In this document: piece by piece, positions 10,395-21,848 of the stretch
How positions within the stretch are numbered: the stretch's first letter is position 1
Layout of the letters: each line of letters begins with the position of its first letter
Assembly: GCA_030549205.1 (NCBI GenBank)
Contig: JAUKTV010000007.1
Location: forward strand, 1,736,001 to 1,800,000
Source of the DNA: Apiosordaria backusii
Taxonomy: Eukaryota; Ascomycota; Sordariomycetes; Sordariales; Lasiosphaeriaceae
Length of the DNA stretch: 64,000 nt
Reading direction: 5' to 3'
Translations under genes and position numbers: made by a program
The notes under the pieces: generated by a model
What the model was told of the DNA's origin: nothing
Database searches by the model: none
The model's input: the letters and a program-made list of their open reading frames with translations, nothing else

Positions 10395-11884
10395 ATGTAA
10401 GTCGCTTCTCTTACTTCTTGAAGTCATAAATTTCTGGCTCGCAGGATACTCACAAACAACCAGGCGCATTACCCTCACAATTACAAACGCCGAATCCCAG
10501 GCGGACGACCAGGACCTCCTGTCCCTGGACGTCTTCCCGGAGATGACGATCGAGACCCTCCGAAGCTCCATCGAGGTCGAGACCGGCCACCCATCCACCT
10601 CACAACACCTATACCATAACGGTAAACTCATCAACGACAACTCGAAGACATTGGCCGATCTGAAGGTGGACGATGGCGACATGATGGCCTTACACGTCCG
10701 CGACATCCGTGGCAGCACCGGAATCCCAACAGGGCAGGGGCAAGCAGGGCCCTCTCGTCAACAAGCCCAGGCGCCTCCAGGAGCACAGGACCCCGAGACC
10801 GTCCGCCTGCAAATTCTGGGCAACCCAGCCCTCCGGCAAGAGGTGGAAAACTCATCACCACAGTGGGCAGGTGCGCTGGACGATCCAGTCAAGTTTGCCC
10901 AGATCTTCAACAGCCAATATGATATCGAGCGGCGGGAGAGGGCAGAGCGCCATCGCATGATTGCGAGGCTGAATGAGGACCCATTCGACGTGGAAGCCCA
11001 GAGAAAGATAGAAGAGATGATCCGGCAAGAGCGCGTCATGGAGAACCTCCAGAATGCCATTGAACACAACCCTGAAGGTAATTTTCTTTATTCTCCATCT
11101 CGCCGTCTTTTTGGGGGCATGTTCTAACCGGTTCACAGTTTTTGGCTATGTACACATGCTGTACCTCGACGTGGAGGTCAACGGGCACAAAGTCAAGGCT
11201 CTCGTTGACTCTGGTGCGCAAGCGACTATTATGAGCCCGAGCTGTGCCGAAGCCTGCGGTATCATGAGGCTGGTTGACCGGCGCTTCGCTGGTATTGCCA
11301 AGGGCGTGGGGACAGCCAACATTCTCGGCCGTGTACACTCGGCCCAAATAAAGATTGGCCCGCTTTTCCTTCCATGCAGCTTCACTGTCATGGAGGGGAA
11401 GACAGTGGAACTTCTTCTCGGCCTGGACATGTTGAAGCGTTACCAAGCCTCCATCGATCTGGCCAAGAACGCGCTGGTTATCCAGGGGGAGGTTGTGCCG
11501 TTCTTGGGTGAGGCTGATATCCCGAGGGATGTGGAAGAGCGGGTACATGAAGAGCCGACAGCTCCCGGGCCAGCGGGTACTACGATCGGTCAACGAACTG
11601 GCGCTGTAACTGCCCCTACCGCGCCGGCTGCTGGACCATCTGGGTCTCAGGGCGCTGTTCCCCCTCCTGCTGCTCAACCTGCAGCTCCCACTGCACCACC
11701 CGCTCAGCCGCAGCAGCAGCAGCAGCAGCCACCGCAACAGCAGCAACAGCAGCCCTCACGATTCCCCCGGGAGCACATCGAGCAGCTCAAGGCTCTGGGC
11801 GCCTCTGAGCAAGCAGCTATTCAAGCTTTGGAGGCTACTGGCGGAAATGTCGAGTACGCTGCCAGTCTGATTTTCGAAGCTTAG
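10395..11884 (+). CDS. DDI1: DDI1-type ubiquitin shuttle / retroviral-like aspartic protease
   Basis: DNA-damage-inducible protein 1: a shuttle that binds ubiquitinated proteins and the proteasome and carries a retropepsin-like protease fold. Exons 10395-10396, 10464-11077 and 11139-11884 give 453 aa. The start codon is split: AT at 10395-10396, then an intron (GTAAGT...CAG), then G, giving MRITLTITNAES, the usual start in filamentous fungi. Order: UBL (1-75), helical region (about 105-200), RVP fold with catalytic Asp at 229 (LVDSGAQATIM) and GLDMLKRYQASIDL, a Pro/Ala/Gln-rich linker with a short poly-Q (near 11708-11750), and a C-terminal UBA (414-453). All family domains are present. It is convergent with RRP8. 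Confidence 0.95.
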
Positions 11885-12319
11885 AAGTCGCGATGCATTC
11901 GGTACTTTGCAAATCAGCTTGACCAGTGGCGCAATCTTTTTGTGTGTACCTAGGGATAAGGAAGCATAGCGTTGTGAATGAATCAACATCCAACAACACT
12001 TTTTTTTCCTTATCGGTAGCAAAGTCGTTTTTTTTTTTTTACGATAGATATATTGGGGTAAAAACTTTGTAAAACGGTGGATTTATACACAAAACCCTCA
12101 AAGACGAGACGGAAGAGACTTTTCTTTCTTCCTTTCTCTCTCTCTCTCTTTAGAATAGGGGAAAACAGCGAGGTAGTTTTAGCTGGGAATTGATTGAGCT
12201 TCATCATGTGTGTGCAAAAATCTCGATCAAATCAGATATGCAAATTTCGACTGTGTCATTACCATGCTACTTTTTACCCCTTATATCATCGCAAAAAGTC
12301 CCAACATAAGAGAAAGAAA
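11885..12319. other. Convergent intergenic region, DDI1 / RRP8
   Basis: 435 bp, AT-rich, with T-runs near 12000-12040 and a (CT)n tract at about 12134-12150. 3' UTR-like; no gene seen. Confidence 0.6.
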
Positions 12320-14095
12320 CTACCTCAACTTGTACACACAAGGCTTCAAAATCGCCTGTTCCTTTTTCTTTCTTTCCATCTCTTCCACCTGCTCCCTCCC
12401 CGTCCCGACAAACTTTTTCCGCGCCTCAATCACCTTTGCCTTGGTCTCCTTCTCCTTTTTCTTGTCTTTGAATCCATTCAACGTCCCGAATCCTCTATCT
12501 TTGCCGAGTTTGGAAGCGTTGGGCCCCAGCTTCTTCTCCACTTCCCTCTGCTCCTTGAATCTTGCCTCGCGTTCGAGGGCTTTTGGGTCAGAGCACTTCC
12601 CTACCAGCGCAGGGGCGGCCTTGACAAAGGACATGCGGACAAACATCTTGTTGGACATGTCGACCGCGTGCTCGCCCATGTTGCGGTGGTCGAGGAGGAA
12701 ACCCCGGGATTGCAAGGCGGAGACGAAAGCGGAAATGTCGGTGGTGGATTTGGGGAGGGGGATGTCACCGTCGACGTGCTCCGCTAGGTCTGCCAAGTCG
12801 GCGGCTTCTTCCTGGGCGGATTGGGCTTTGGTTGGTTTGGCGTTTTTGCGGCGGTTGCCAACGGAGTGGGTGACGACTTTTTGGGATTGGGTGGTGGTAC
12901 CAGAGGAAGAGGTGGGATTGGAGGAGGAGGAGGAGAAGCGGGATTTGATCTCTGCCACCCAGAGCTCGCCCTTCCAGCGGAGGATGCGGTAGGCTTCCTC
13001 GATAAAGTCTGTCCAGTTTGTCCCCATGAGGGCGAGGCAAAAGATGACGATGTCGGCGGAGGAGTCGGGGAGGGGGAGGTTGGCGATGTCGGCTTTGGTT
13101 ACTAGGGGGTTGCCGCCTGTTTGGAGGTCGAAGGAGTGGATGTCGAGTTTGAGCTTTCGCTTGAAGGGCTGGAGGGTGGTGGAGAGCTTGGCGTCGCCGC
13201 AGCCTAGGTCGGCGATGGTGCAGATTTTGGTGTTGAAGTCCCGGGGGAGGGGGAGGGCGGTGGGGAGGGAGGGGTGGGTTTTGGGTGGTTGGCGGAGGGG
13301 GCCGCGGGTTTTGATGTCGGAGATGTAGACGTCTACGGGGTTTTCGGGCCAGACTGCTACTTGGCGGCGGAAGCCTTCGTGGTATTCGGTGAACATTTCT
13401 GGGGAGTCGGCGAAGAGGGAGAAGGACTCGGTGGAGGGGCGGGTGTAGAGGGTTTCGTTTAGGTGGCGGAAGCGGGCGGAGATGAGTTTCTCGCGCATGG
13501 AGGCTTGGAGGGGGGTGAGTTTGGGTGCGGCTGGGGCAGGTGTAGGAGCGGTGGGTGGTGGTGCGGTATCTTTGGTAGACTTCTTCTCGCTGGTGTCGTC
13601 TTTGGTGGGCTTGGGTTGTTGCTTCTTGTCCTTCTTGTTCCTCTTCTTGTCTGCGCCATCTTTGGCGACAGGTGTAGGCTTTGTTTCCTTCTCCTCATCA
13701 TCAAAACCATTGAAGTCATCCTCAGCTTCCTCGGCTGCGACTATGGGCTCCCGCTTCTCCTTCTTCTGCTTCTTTCCCTTCTTGGCATTATTGTCATCCG
13801 CCTTCGCTTCAACATTGCTGTTGTCCTTGGGGACAGGCTGGTGCTCTGTCTTCTGGCGCTTCGCATCTTGCTTGTTCTGCGGCTTGGCCCCTGGCTTGGG
13901 AGCCTCCTTGTGCTCGATGACTTGATCCCAGAGATCAGCAAAGTTCTCTGCCGTCACATTCTGCTGGTTTGGTCTTTTGCGCTTTCTTGCAGGTTTCGAG
14001 GCCGGAGCGGGAGTCGCATTTGCTGGCACCACGCCGTTTTCCGTCTCGACCTTTAGCTTCTCGGCCGAGATACTCAAGCCTTTGACGGGAAACAT
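12320..14095 (-). CDS. RRP8: Rrp8-like 25S rRNA (adenine-N1) methyltransferase
   Basis: Nucleolar SAM-dependent enzyme that methylates an adenine of the large rRNA in yeast. Single exon, 591 aa. ATG 14095 is the first in-frame ATG and gives MFPVKGLSISAEKLKVE. The first half is lysine-rich and low-complexity (nucleolar targeting likely), with ENFADLWDQVIEHKE near 55-70. The catalytic domain starts about 200 (LTPLQASMREKLISARFRHL) and carries motif I ADLGCGDAKL near 293, then VIFCLALMGTNWTDF and EAYRILRWKGELWVAEIKSR, all typical of Rrp8. Two inserts interrupt the catalytic part: a Ser/Thr-rich stretch and a basic one (VGNRRKNAKPTKAQ). The tail KKKEKETKAKVIEARKKF is basic. About 200 residues longer than yeast Rrp8, mostly in the N-terminal tail. 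Confidence 0.93.
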   Translation of the reverse strand: MFPVKGLSISAEKLKVETENGVVPANATPAPASKPARKRKRPNQQNVTAENFADLWDQVIEHKEAPKPGAKPQNKQDAKRQKTEHQPVPKDNSNVEAKADDNNAKKGKKQKKEKREPIVAAEEAEDDFNGFDDEEKETKPTPVAKDGADKKRNKKDKKQQPKPTKDDTSEKKSTKDTAPPPTAPTPAPAAPKLTPLQASMREKLISARFRHLNETLYTRPSTESFSLFADSPEMFTEYHEGFRRQVAVWPENPVDVYISDIKTRGPLRQPPKTHPSLPTALPLPRDFNTKICTIADLGCGDAKLSTTLQPFKRKLKLDIHSFDLQTGGNPLVTKADIANLPLPDSSADIVIFCLALMGTNWTDFIEEAYRILRWKGELWVAEIKSRFSSSSSNPTSSSGTTTQSQKVVTHSVGNRRKNAKPTKAQSAQEEAADLADLAEHVDGDIPLPKSTTDISAFVSALQSRGFLLDHRNMGEHAVDMSNKMFVRMSFVKAAPALVGKCSDPKALEREARFKEQREVEKKLGPNASKLGKDRGFGTLNGFKDKKKEKETKAKVIEARKKFVGTGREQVEEMERKKKEQAILKPCVYKLR

Positions 14096-17000
14096 GATGT
14101 AGGCTTTCTTTGAGATTGAGAGAGTTGGCGGCGGACTAGATTGGAGGCTAGCCGCAGTTTCGCTGCGGTCGCTGTCGTCCAAAACGAAGAAAATTTAGTG
14201 GGGCCAGGATCAGCGAGCTGTCGGCCCCCACATTCCGCACCCAAAAGTGGAGAAATTGGGGAAAGCTCAAGTGGGCCCCTGTGGAGATCAACGGCGCAGC
14301 AGCTCCCGTCAGGTTTCACAAACACTGATGAAAGTGAATATCACAGAGTTCGGAGGATGGATACATGCCTCGGTTTCCTAACGTAATCATAATCATATGC
14401 TGTGTGCCTCCATGCTTGTGCTTCTTCAGCCTTGCGGCCGAAACTGACAGCTAGATAATCCCTGGACTCTTTTTCCAGTTTGGTCCATCCACCGATACGG
14501 AGGTGTCATCCGGTTTGGCCGATGTCGATGGTTGAGTCCCATCCCGTCAGAGATCCCCAGGCCCGTCTGTCTGAAGCTTTGGGCGTTATTAGTTGGCCAT
14601 GGTATTTAGTTTACGATCAGTTCCAAGGTTGTCTATCGATCGCCATATCTATTATCCATTCTCATCAGTCTGGCATTTTACCGTACATCTCTCCGTGCTT
14701 ACTTTTTACAGCGGAACTACGACTTAACAGCAGATTCTCGAGTTTGAAGCTATGCAGGACCCCGGGCTCGCCGCACAACTCACATGTCTTGGACATAATG
14801 TAGCTCCTCGAAGCAATCTCGCAGATCAAGTGTTTGACACAGATGAAGCATACGTCAAGACCTGTTGGTTCGCCTGGGCTGCATTGCAATATCTGTGAGG
14901 TGGCCTTGGATACTGGGTCATGGGAGCACCTGTGCGATGCCAGAATAAGACCGGAGGTATTCAGACGGCCCGCGGGTTCACAGCATATGCTTCTTGGGTG
15001 TGATCATCCGTATATTCTCGGCCGCTCTACCAGCACTTTACACTCTCAGCCAACCTAATGTCTGCCAGTCTGGGCTTGCAGTGCGACTGTGCCTTTCAAG
15101 CTGTTGATCAAGCTTCATGTCTGGGCCCGAATGTTACTCGCAAAGAAAAACTAGCCGTAGCTGTGTTGTATCGGCCCTTTACAGCTTTGCTGTCCACAAA
15201 ATTTGGTGCCATGATACCAAAGAGCACTTGGCAACCGTTTTTTCTCGCTGTTACCACGCCAAGATTTAGTGATGGACGGCCGTTGAGCGGGCGCCCGGCG
15301 TTACAGTCAAGCCTAAAAAGACCGAATATCAGCTGAAAAGCCCTAATTTAGGCATGGAAGCTGTAAAGAATATTCCATAGGTGATAGGCACGGGACAGAG
15401 GAGGGGAGCGAATCCTATCAGCGGGTGTGGGCAGTTGATTAGGAACTTGTGACTTTCATCAGTGGGTGGGAGGAAAGTGGGGGATCTGTTCCCATCCTAT
15501 CACCTAATCACCTATCTCTCAAACTTCTTGCCTTCTCCTCCACTCAGGAGTTCACACTCACGCACTCATCAGTTTCGGTTCTGCATTCTCATCCCCCCCA
15601 AAACGCCCAGGGGACTCATGATGGATGGCATCCCCTCACCTTCCAGGTTGTTCAGTGGTTTGTGTCGCACGGCTCTATCAGACTGTATGACAGGTTGACG
15701 CCACAGTCCTGCAGACTACTTCGAAAGCGGCCATCGTTATGTTATGGAGTTCCCATTCTTCCAGGTCGACTCGCCGGCTTATCTCTCGTCCACGGTACAT
15801 GCTGTTTCCTGGCCGTCGTGAACTCGGTCCGTCCGTTGGAGGGATGCAGCAAGAGCAGCGGTGTTCCTAGTGTAGTCTAGTCGCCCGTGTCACGCTGTCA
15901 CGCCCCACTGGGTTTAGAGGCCCATCGTACGGTACTAGGAGGTTGGATGACAGACCCTGACTGACAGGTAGCGCGGGCCACACAACCGCAGCAGCGGCAA
16001 CGCCGGCATCAGTCTCGTCCCGAGGGATGTACTTCTTACCTTTCAGGTTGACTTTGACGTGTCTGCTGGAGGGTTACGCATTTAGACCGCTCGCCGTGAC
16101 GGTAAACGGGACGGCATGTTCCCGTCTCTGAACAAGAAGAGCTGTGAGAGCTGGAGCGCGGGGGGGGGGACATCTTGAGGGGACATTCACCCTCCATCTC
16201 GCCGCCAGGGCGCCATAGCTGCACATGAAGCATGCATCAGCTCACCTGTAGGTCCCGCAGCTCACCGTTCTGGCCCCTGACCCCCTCCTGTAGGAAAGTG
16301 GCGCCAACCTCTTGGCCCGTTGAGGCTGCCCCACCCCACGATGCTTGCCTAGCACTCAAGCTTGCGGTGCCCGCCCCGTGCTGTGATGCGACTCTCCCCT
16401 TGCCAAGCAACTGAGAATTGCGAGCCCTCGATCTGTCCTCGCACCAGAACTCCTCGAGCACCATCGGCCCGTGATGCCATCATACAGCGCCACACGTCTC
16501 GATCTGCTCTCTTTTCTCCCTCCATAGCATAGCGTTGCCGCCGACTGTCTCTGTTCCTCCCCTTGCGGTGGCTCTCATAGGCGCTATAGCTCTGGGGAAC
16601 AAGTGAAAGTGAGAACACTCGGCCGAAAACCCCCCCTAACCCCCGGCTTGTTCCGCCTAACACCACTACTAGAGCTACAACTACAACAAAGAGACGGCCT
16701 ACACCCACTTACTACACACTTACGAATATCACCTTCTCATACGACGCTGTCTATCAGCCTCAACGGTTATTGTTTGTCACCCTCTCCTCGGTGGGCTGCC
16801 AGGCTACGCCATCTTACACAGACGGTATCTGGGGCTGTTTCGGCCGGCAGTGGTTTTTCCCATTCAGCTAATCAACAAGTTAGCGAAACTTGCTGCGTCC
16901 TGTTGTGTCCTGCAGTTACCTGCACCAGTTCGGATCATACTCTGGCATCGCCGGGATCAAGACAAGGCGACCTCTCTAGGTAATTCACAATCTCGTTACA

Positions 17001-17350
17001 CCAGCTTGTCTCAGTCCGTCCGGTGAGGTGCATCACCTACGGCATCTGATCCGCCCCATTCCACCCTAAGGTACATACTTTGTGGGAGTTCCTGGGCACA
17101 GCGGCGGAGATTTATTACCCGTCTCCCACCCCTCATTGCCCTCTTGTCTCGGCCAGATCAAAGGACTACAATCTCCTGACGTTCGCTCATGATATATACG
17201 CAGACAGCTTCGAGTCTCGGGTGCCTTTTTATCATGTGAACACACTGAGTTTTCACTAGCACAGATCGGTCACACCGCTTTACCTACAAATCTTACGACT
17301 CTCATTTCTTTTCTTACACCACTACCCTCCCCCCCCTTGAAACTCACATC
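14096..17350. promoter_or_regulatory. Long divergent upstream region, RRP8 (-) / Zn2Cys6 regulator (+)
   Basis: 3.3 kb without a convincing protein gene. Base composition is mixed and many short ATG frames occur. CT-rich sequence before 17351 looks like the leader of the regulator. Most of this length is probably the regulator's promoter and 5' leader, possibly with non-coding RNA; that is inference. Confidence 0.45.
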
Positions 17351-20300
17351 ATGGACATGGACACCTTCGAGGCCGCAGTTCCCGAGTCTGCCCCTTCACC
17401 AGACTCTCCCTCCGGCAATGACCCTGCTGAGCCACCCAATGGCAACGGAAACCAGCCGCCTAAGAAAACAACAGTCAGAAAGAGAACCAAAACTGGCTGC
17501 CTCAGTAAGCTTTCACTCCAAGTTTGTGTGTCACTGATGATGTGGCCTCACTCTCGAAAAGTCTATGCAGGGCTCCCGTTAACTCCCCCTTTTAGCTTGC
17601 CGCAGACGGCGAATCAAATGTGACGAAGGCAAGCCCACCTGTGGGAACTGCATCAAGTCCAAAAGACAATGTGAGGGATACAACCAGCGCATTGTCTTCA
17701 AGGAGTCTATGGGTTCTTTTCCTTCTGGCAACCTCTGGGGACATCCTGTGTACCACCAACACGCCCAGGAGACCCTTCTGAATGCTCAGCTCTCGGCAGC
17801 ACAAACCCAGACTGCCTCGTCTCAAGGACCACTAGCCGCTATTGCCCCCAAGCCGCCATCCGTTGATTTTTCTGGTACCGGGACGCACCCCCTTTCTCAG
17901 GGCTTTGCAGGACCTTCCAACCATTCCATTGCTGGGCCACCCCTCTTCAGTCCGCAGCACATTGACCCACAACATCACTTGCCAAGCCCGCCTCTCCTGA
18001 CTCCTAACGCCGTCCCATATTCTAACCAGTATCCTTCACCTGTGGAAGGGTTACCCTATTCGGACTTCTACGGAGCGCCTCCAGGTAGTCAGGCCCAGCA
18101 ACCGGTTGCTACTCTGGGGCATGTCTCCCCCAGACATGACCATCCTGGCCAATATTTCCCTCATCATCCTCATGCTCATGACCATGGCCAAAGGATCGAA
18201 CATAGGATGGAGTCAGAACAGCTGGCTTCACCAGGTACGGCAGCGATGACACTCAGCCGCACTGTGTCTGGGGAAGAAGGATATTGGCAGTCCGATGACG
18301 AGGCTTCTATGATGGCATCAGATGACGAACAAGGTCCGATAGACCCGCATAGCAGCCATCTCGAGTCCAATGATCTCGGTATCCTTGTGGCTCGACGACT
18401 CGACACCGACGGTGATGCTTATGGTGTTCACATTCGGTCGTTTGCGGGCCACGGTGTGAACAATGTCCTCGACACGTACATGCCGTCGTCAGCTAGCTCT
18501 CCCCTCAATGATTCACAAACAGCCGCCATCTTCTGGTACTTTGTCAACGTCACAGGCCAAAGCATGTCCCTTTATGAACGACACCCCTTTGATCCCACGC
18601 CCATGTTCCAAGGACTACCCGTTGCCAAGGAGCGGCAACATATTTGGACCTGTTAGTTGCCACGACCTGAGGACACCACCGGAGCGTTGCTAATATGTAA
18701 ATATCAGATACTTTTCCTATTATGGCGTTCAACCACCCGGCCTTGATGCAGGCGATGCTCGCGCTCGGTAGTCTTCAGATGGCCAAGCTTCAAGGGCACC
18801 CACCAACGGCAGCCATGAAGCATTACCATCTCAGTCTTCGACGGCTAGCAAAGAACTACCAGAGCCCTACTAGGCGCACACAAGCGGCAACATTAGCAGC
18901 TACTCTCCTTCTCGGCTTCTACGAAGTATGGAACTCGGATCATGACAAGTGGTGTAAACACATGTGGGGAGCTCGTGCCATTCTCAAGGAACTCCCCCTT
19001 CGGCGGATGACTCGCGATATCCTTGCGCTGAAGCGTAGGCAACGGGAGCAAGCGCGGCGTAATCATCAGTGTAATGAGCATTGCTTTGATTCACATCATC
19101 ACGAGGCAAAGGATGATTGGCCGGAGCCTGACACAGAGTTCATCACTCAGTTGACGGGGCTGCCGGTGGATTATGGCGGTGGGGACGGGTATATTCTTGG
19201 CGACGAGTCGAGGATAAACAAGATTACGGAACGTGATATTGAGAGGTATGAACAGCTCAGGGATCTTTATTGGTGGTACTGTAAGATGGATATCTATCAG
19301 AGTTTTCTCGGCGGGACTCGACCTTTGTAAGTGACACTAGAATCTGATCCGAAGATGGGACTGGTACTGACATGGTGACAGCATGAATTTTGAAGCGTGG
19401 ACGCAGTGTCTTCCTAGGGGACCGTTTGGGAAGATTGACTCGATGTAAGCCTAATAATATTTGTGCTTGTTTTTGGTGGAGACTGACTAGGTGTAAAGTT
19501 ACGGGACATTCGACCATTTGATGCTGCTATTGGGACGATTAGCCAGCTTTGCGTCGAAAGACCTTACTAGAAAACGCAAGGCTAGGAAACACGGGCCACC
19601 AGGAGCTTCGCCGGGTGGTCCTTCTGGTGCAGGTCCTAATGGCCCCCCTGGCGGTCCCACTGGCGGCCCCCCTGGTGGTTTTCCCGGCGGTCCTCCTGGT
19701 GGTTTCCCCGGCGGTCCTCCTGGCGGTCCTCCTGGCGGATTTCCAAGCGGTCCGCCTGGGGGATTCCCTGGTGGTGGCCCTCCCGGCGGCGGTCCCCCCG
19801 GCGGTTTTGGTACCGGTCCCCCCGGACCGGGCCAAGGGCGAGGTCAATCACCGCCTCCTTTTGCCGGCCTAATGCCATCGTCCGGGACATTCCAAATCCC
19901 CAAGGGATTCAGCCCACCCCGAGAACCGCCCTCACCATGCGAATCAGAAGAATCCGTAGATTTCGGCACCTCTACCGCCAACGCCCTCAAAGAGTGGGAG
20001 GCCATCCGACAAGCGTTTGAGGTATTCCACTCAAGACTCGGACCAGACTTTGAGCCGATGGGGCCGGATTTTGCACCCCCGGATATGACCCCTTTTGGAC
20101 CCGCGTTGATCTTCAGGACGTATAGCATTGCGGGGATCTGGATGAATTATTACATGGGGTTGATTATACTACATAGAGCGCACCCGTCTATGCCCCCCAT
20201 TGCGATATACGCGGCGGGGATGGCAGCGCAGCAGACGGGCAGGTGGGCGAACGAAATTGCGAGGATCGCGGCGGGACTACATGAGGATACCACGCATGTG

Positions 20301-21378
20301 TCGGCGGTTAGCACGCTGGTGGGGGCAGCGTTTATAGAGAGCTGCTTTTGCTTGTTTGTGGCTGGTGTTCAGGTAAGAGGGTTTCCGGTTTGTCCTTTTC
20401 CGTTGTTTCCTATGGCCTTGTGGTCGCCGTCGTCGTCGGTGGGCGAGTAGGCTTCTGCCTCTCGAGACACCTTTTTTCTTTTGTCTTTTGCTGCTGTGAT
20501 GATGATATGATTAGACGATTTGTCTTGATTTTTTGGGATGTTGGTCACGTACATGATTAGATGCCTTTCCTTTTCCCATGGAGCTGGTGTTGCCATGTAC
20601 ATGATTAGGCTTTCCTTTCTCTTCTGACCCTGGCCGACATTGCCATGATCATGTACACTATTAGATCGGCCGTTTTCTTTTCTTTTCGTTCTTGTCATCG
20701 TCATGTACACTATTAGATGTCTTTTCTTCTTTTTTGGGTTGTTGGCGTCGTCATGTACATGATTAGACATCTTTTTTTTTCCTTTTCTCTGTATTGTTGC
20801 CATTATCACATACATGATTAGACGTCTTCCCACTGCTATTTGCTCGGGTCTATCATCATCATGTATATCGTCGTCATGTACCGTCATCATGTACCGTCAT
20901 CAAGCACCATCACCCTTTTTTCTTCTCTCTTTCCCCCATTACTTACCTCATTCCAATCATTATTCCCGACCCTTATTAACATCAATCACAGTTCCAACCC
21001 CTCCCCCAACGCCACTGGACCATCCGACGACTTCGCGACATAGCCCGTTTGACGGGGTGGCAGTCCGCCCGGCAGATCGCAGACGGGTGCGAGTCCGGCT
21101 GGAACAAGGCTGCTTCCTTGGGCCGCGGCCCGCCATATCACTCCCCGCCTGAGCTCGGGCCGCTGTTCCCGGATAACATCTGGAATCGGCCGCGGCGCAT
21201 CGATCGCAAGATACGAGAGATTGAGGCGAGCGGGGAGGCGCCTGACGGGAAGGTGGTGCTGGCCAAGACGGAGCAGGCGCACTATGCGCTGGGGTTGTTG
21301 AGTGTGGAGAGGGATTTGGACGAGTTGGTTATTGTTGAGGAGGAGGATGGGAGTGAGAAACGGGGGAGGGGTAGATAG
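17351..21378 (+). CDS. Zn2Cys6 transcription factor with fungal-specific regulatory domain
   Basis: Nuclear DNA-binding regulator; its targets are unknown. Exons 17351-17504, 17596-18651, 18708-19326, 19382-19444, 19499-20372 and 20992-21378 give 1,050 aa. The binuclear zinc cluster spans residues 50-78 with the six cysteines in C-x2-C-x6-C-x6-C-x2-C-x6-C spacing (GCLTCRRRRIKCDEG), preceded by a basic stretch. A His/Pro-rich linker and an acidic patch follow. The regulatory domain contains LNDSQTAAIFWYFVNVTG, FNHPALMQAMLALGSLQ and KWCKHMWGARAIL, as in Fungal_trans_2-type proteins. Residues 663-747 are an unusual Gly/Pro repeat (GGPPGGFP units). Intron 5 (20373-20991) is 619 nt, about ten times the usual size here, and is filled with tandem repeats. 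The last exon restores the conserved helical end (RRLRDIARLTGWQSARQIADG). Convergent with PUP2. Confidence 0.9.
19593..19847 (+). repeat. Collagen-like GGPPGGFP coding repeat
   Basis: 255 bp inside exon 5 of the Zn2Cys6 gene encode 85 residues dominated by imperfect GGPPGGFP/GGPPGG units. Codons for Gly and Pro vary (ggc/ggt, cct/ccc), so the array is old or under protein-level selection rather than a fresh microsatellite. The frame stays open through it. Confidence 0.85.
20500..20905. repeat. Degenerate tandem repeat within intron 5
   Basis: About seven units of 46-55 bp. Each has a core like CATGTACATGATTAGA (ATGATTAG or ACTATTAG near 20507, 20553, 20601, 20657, 20709, 20759 and 20814) followed by a T/C-rich spacer and a GTTG/GTCGTC segment. 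The core contains the palindrome CATGTACATG. A shorter array of CATCATGTACCGT-like units follows at about 20858-20905. It lies entirely within a 619-nt intron. Confidence 0.85.
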
Positions 21379-21848
21379 ACGGAGAGGGGCAAGGGAGGGA
21401 GGGAGGGGGAGTGCAAAGGGAGGGTGTAAGATATAAGGGGGTTAGAAAAGGGGATTTGGGGTTGAAGCTAGGGCTGGGTTGTTGTCTTATGGTTTCCCTA
21501 GGAGTCGGATTGGGAGGGGCGGAAGACAAAAAAGAAAGGCTATTAGGCCAGGTCAAATATCTTGTAACAACAGCACAAATAACAGACAGATACAGGGGGC
21601 CAGGACCACTACAGAGGGGTCGGAGTAACTAGGAGTCTTTCTCGGTGCAGTTCCTTGATCAAAGAGTTGCTCTTTTTCGTTCCATTTCACTCGTTCTTTG
21701 GTTCGTTTACGAGTGAATAATAACAACACGGCGAAGAACCCAGCTTTATGATTGAAATAACATGCTCTCTAGCTAGCTTTCCATGCCCCCCTTCTCATTG
21801 ACACATCTCCCTCTTCTTCGCCCAACATACATAGAGTATATCAACATC
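21379..21848. other. Convergent intergenic region, Zn2Cys6 regulator / PUP2
   Basis: 470 bp between stop codons. It begins with a purine (GGGA)-rich 3' UTR-like stretch to about 21500. No gene seen. Confidence 0.6.

Noticed and set aside
13463..14056. 197-codon Leu-rich frame on the plus strand
   Set aside because: Antisense to the Lys/Glu-rich part of RRP8; poly-Leu is the shadow of AAG/GAG codons.
19549..19872. Second frame through the Gly/Pro repeat
   Set aside because: Repeat sequence is open in several frames; only the frame joining conserved exons is coding.
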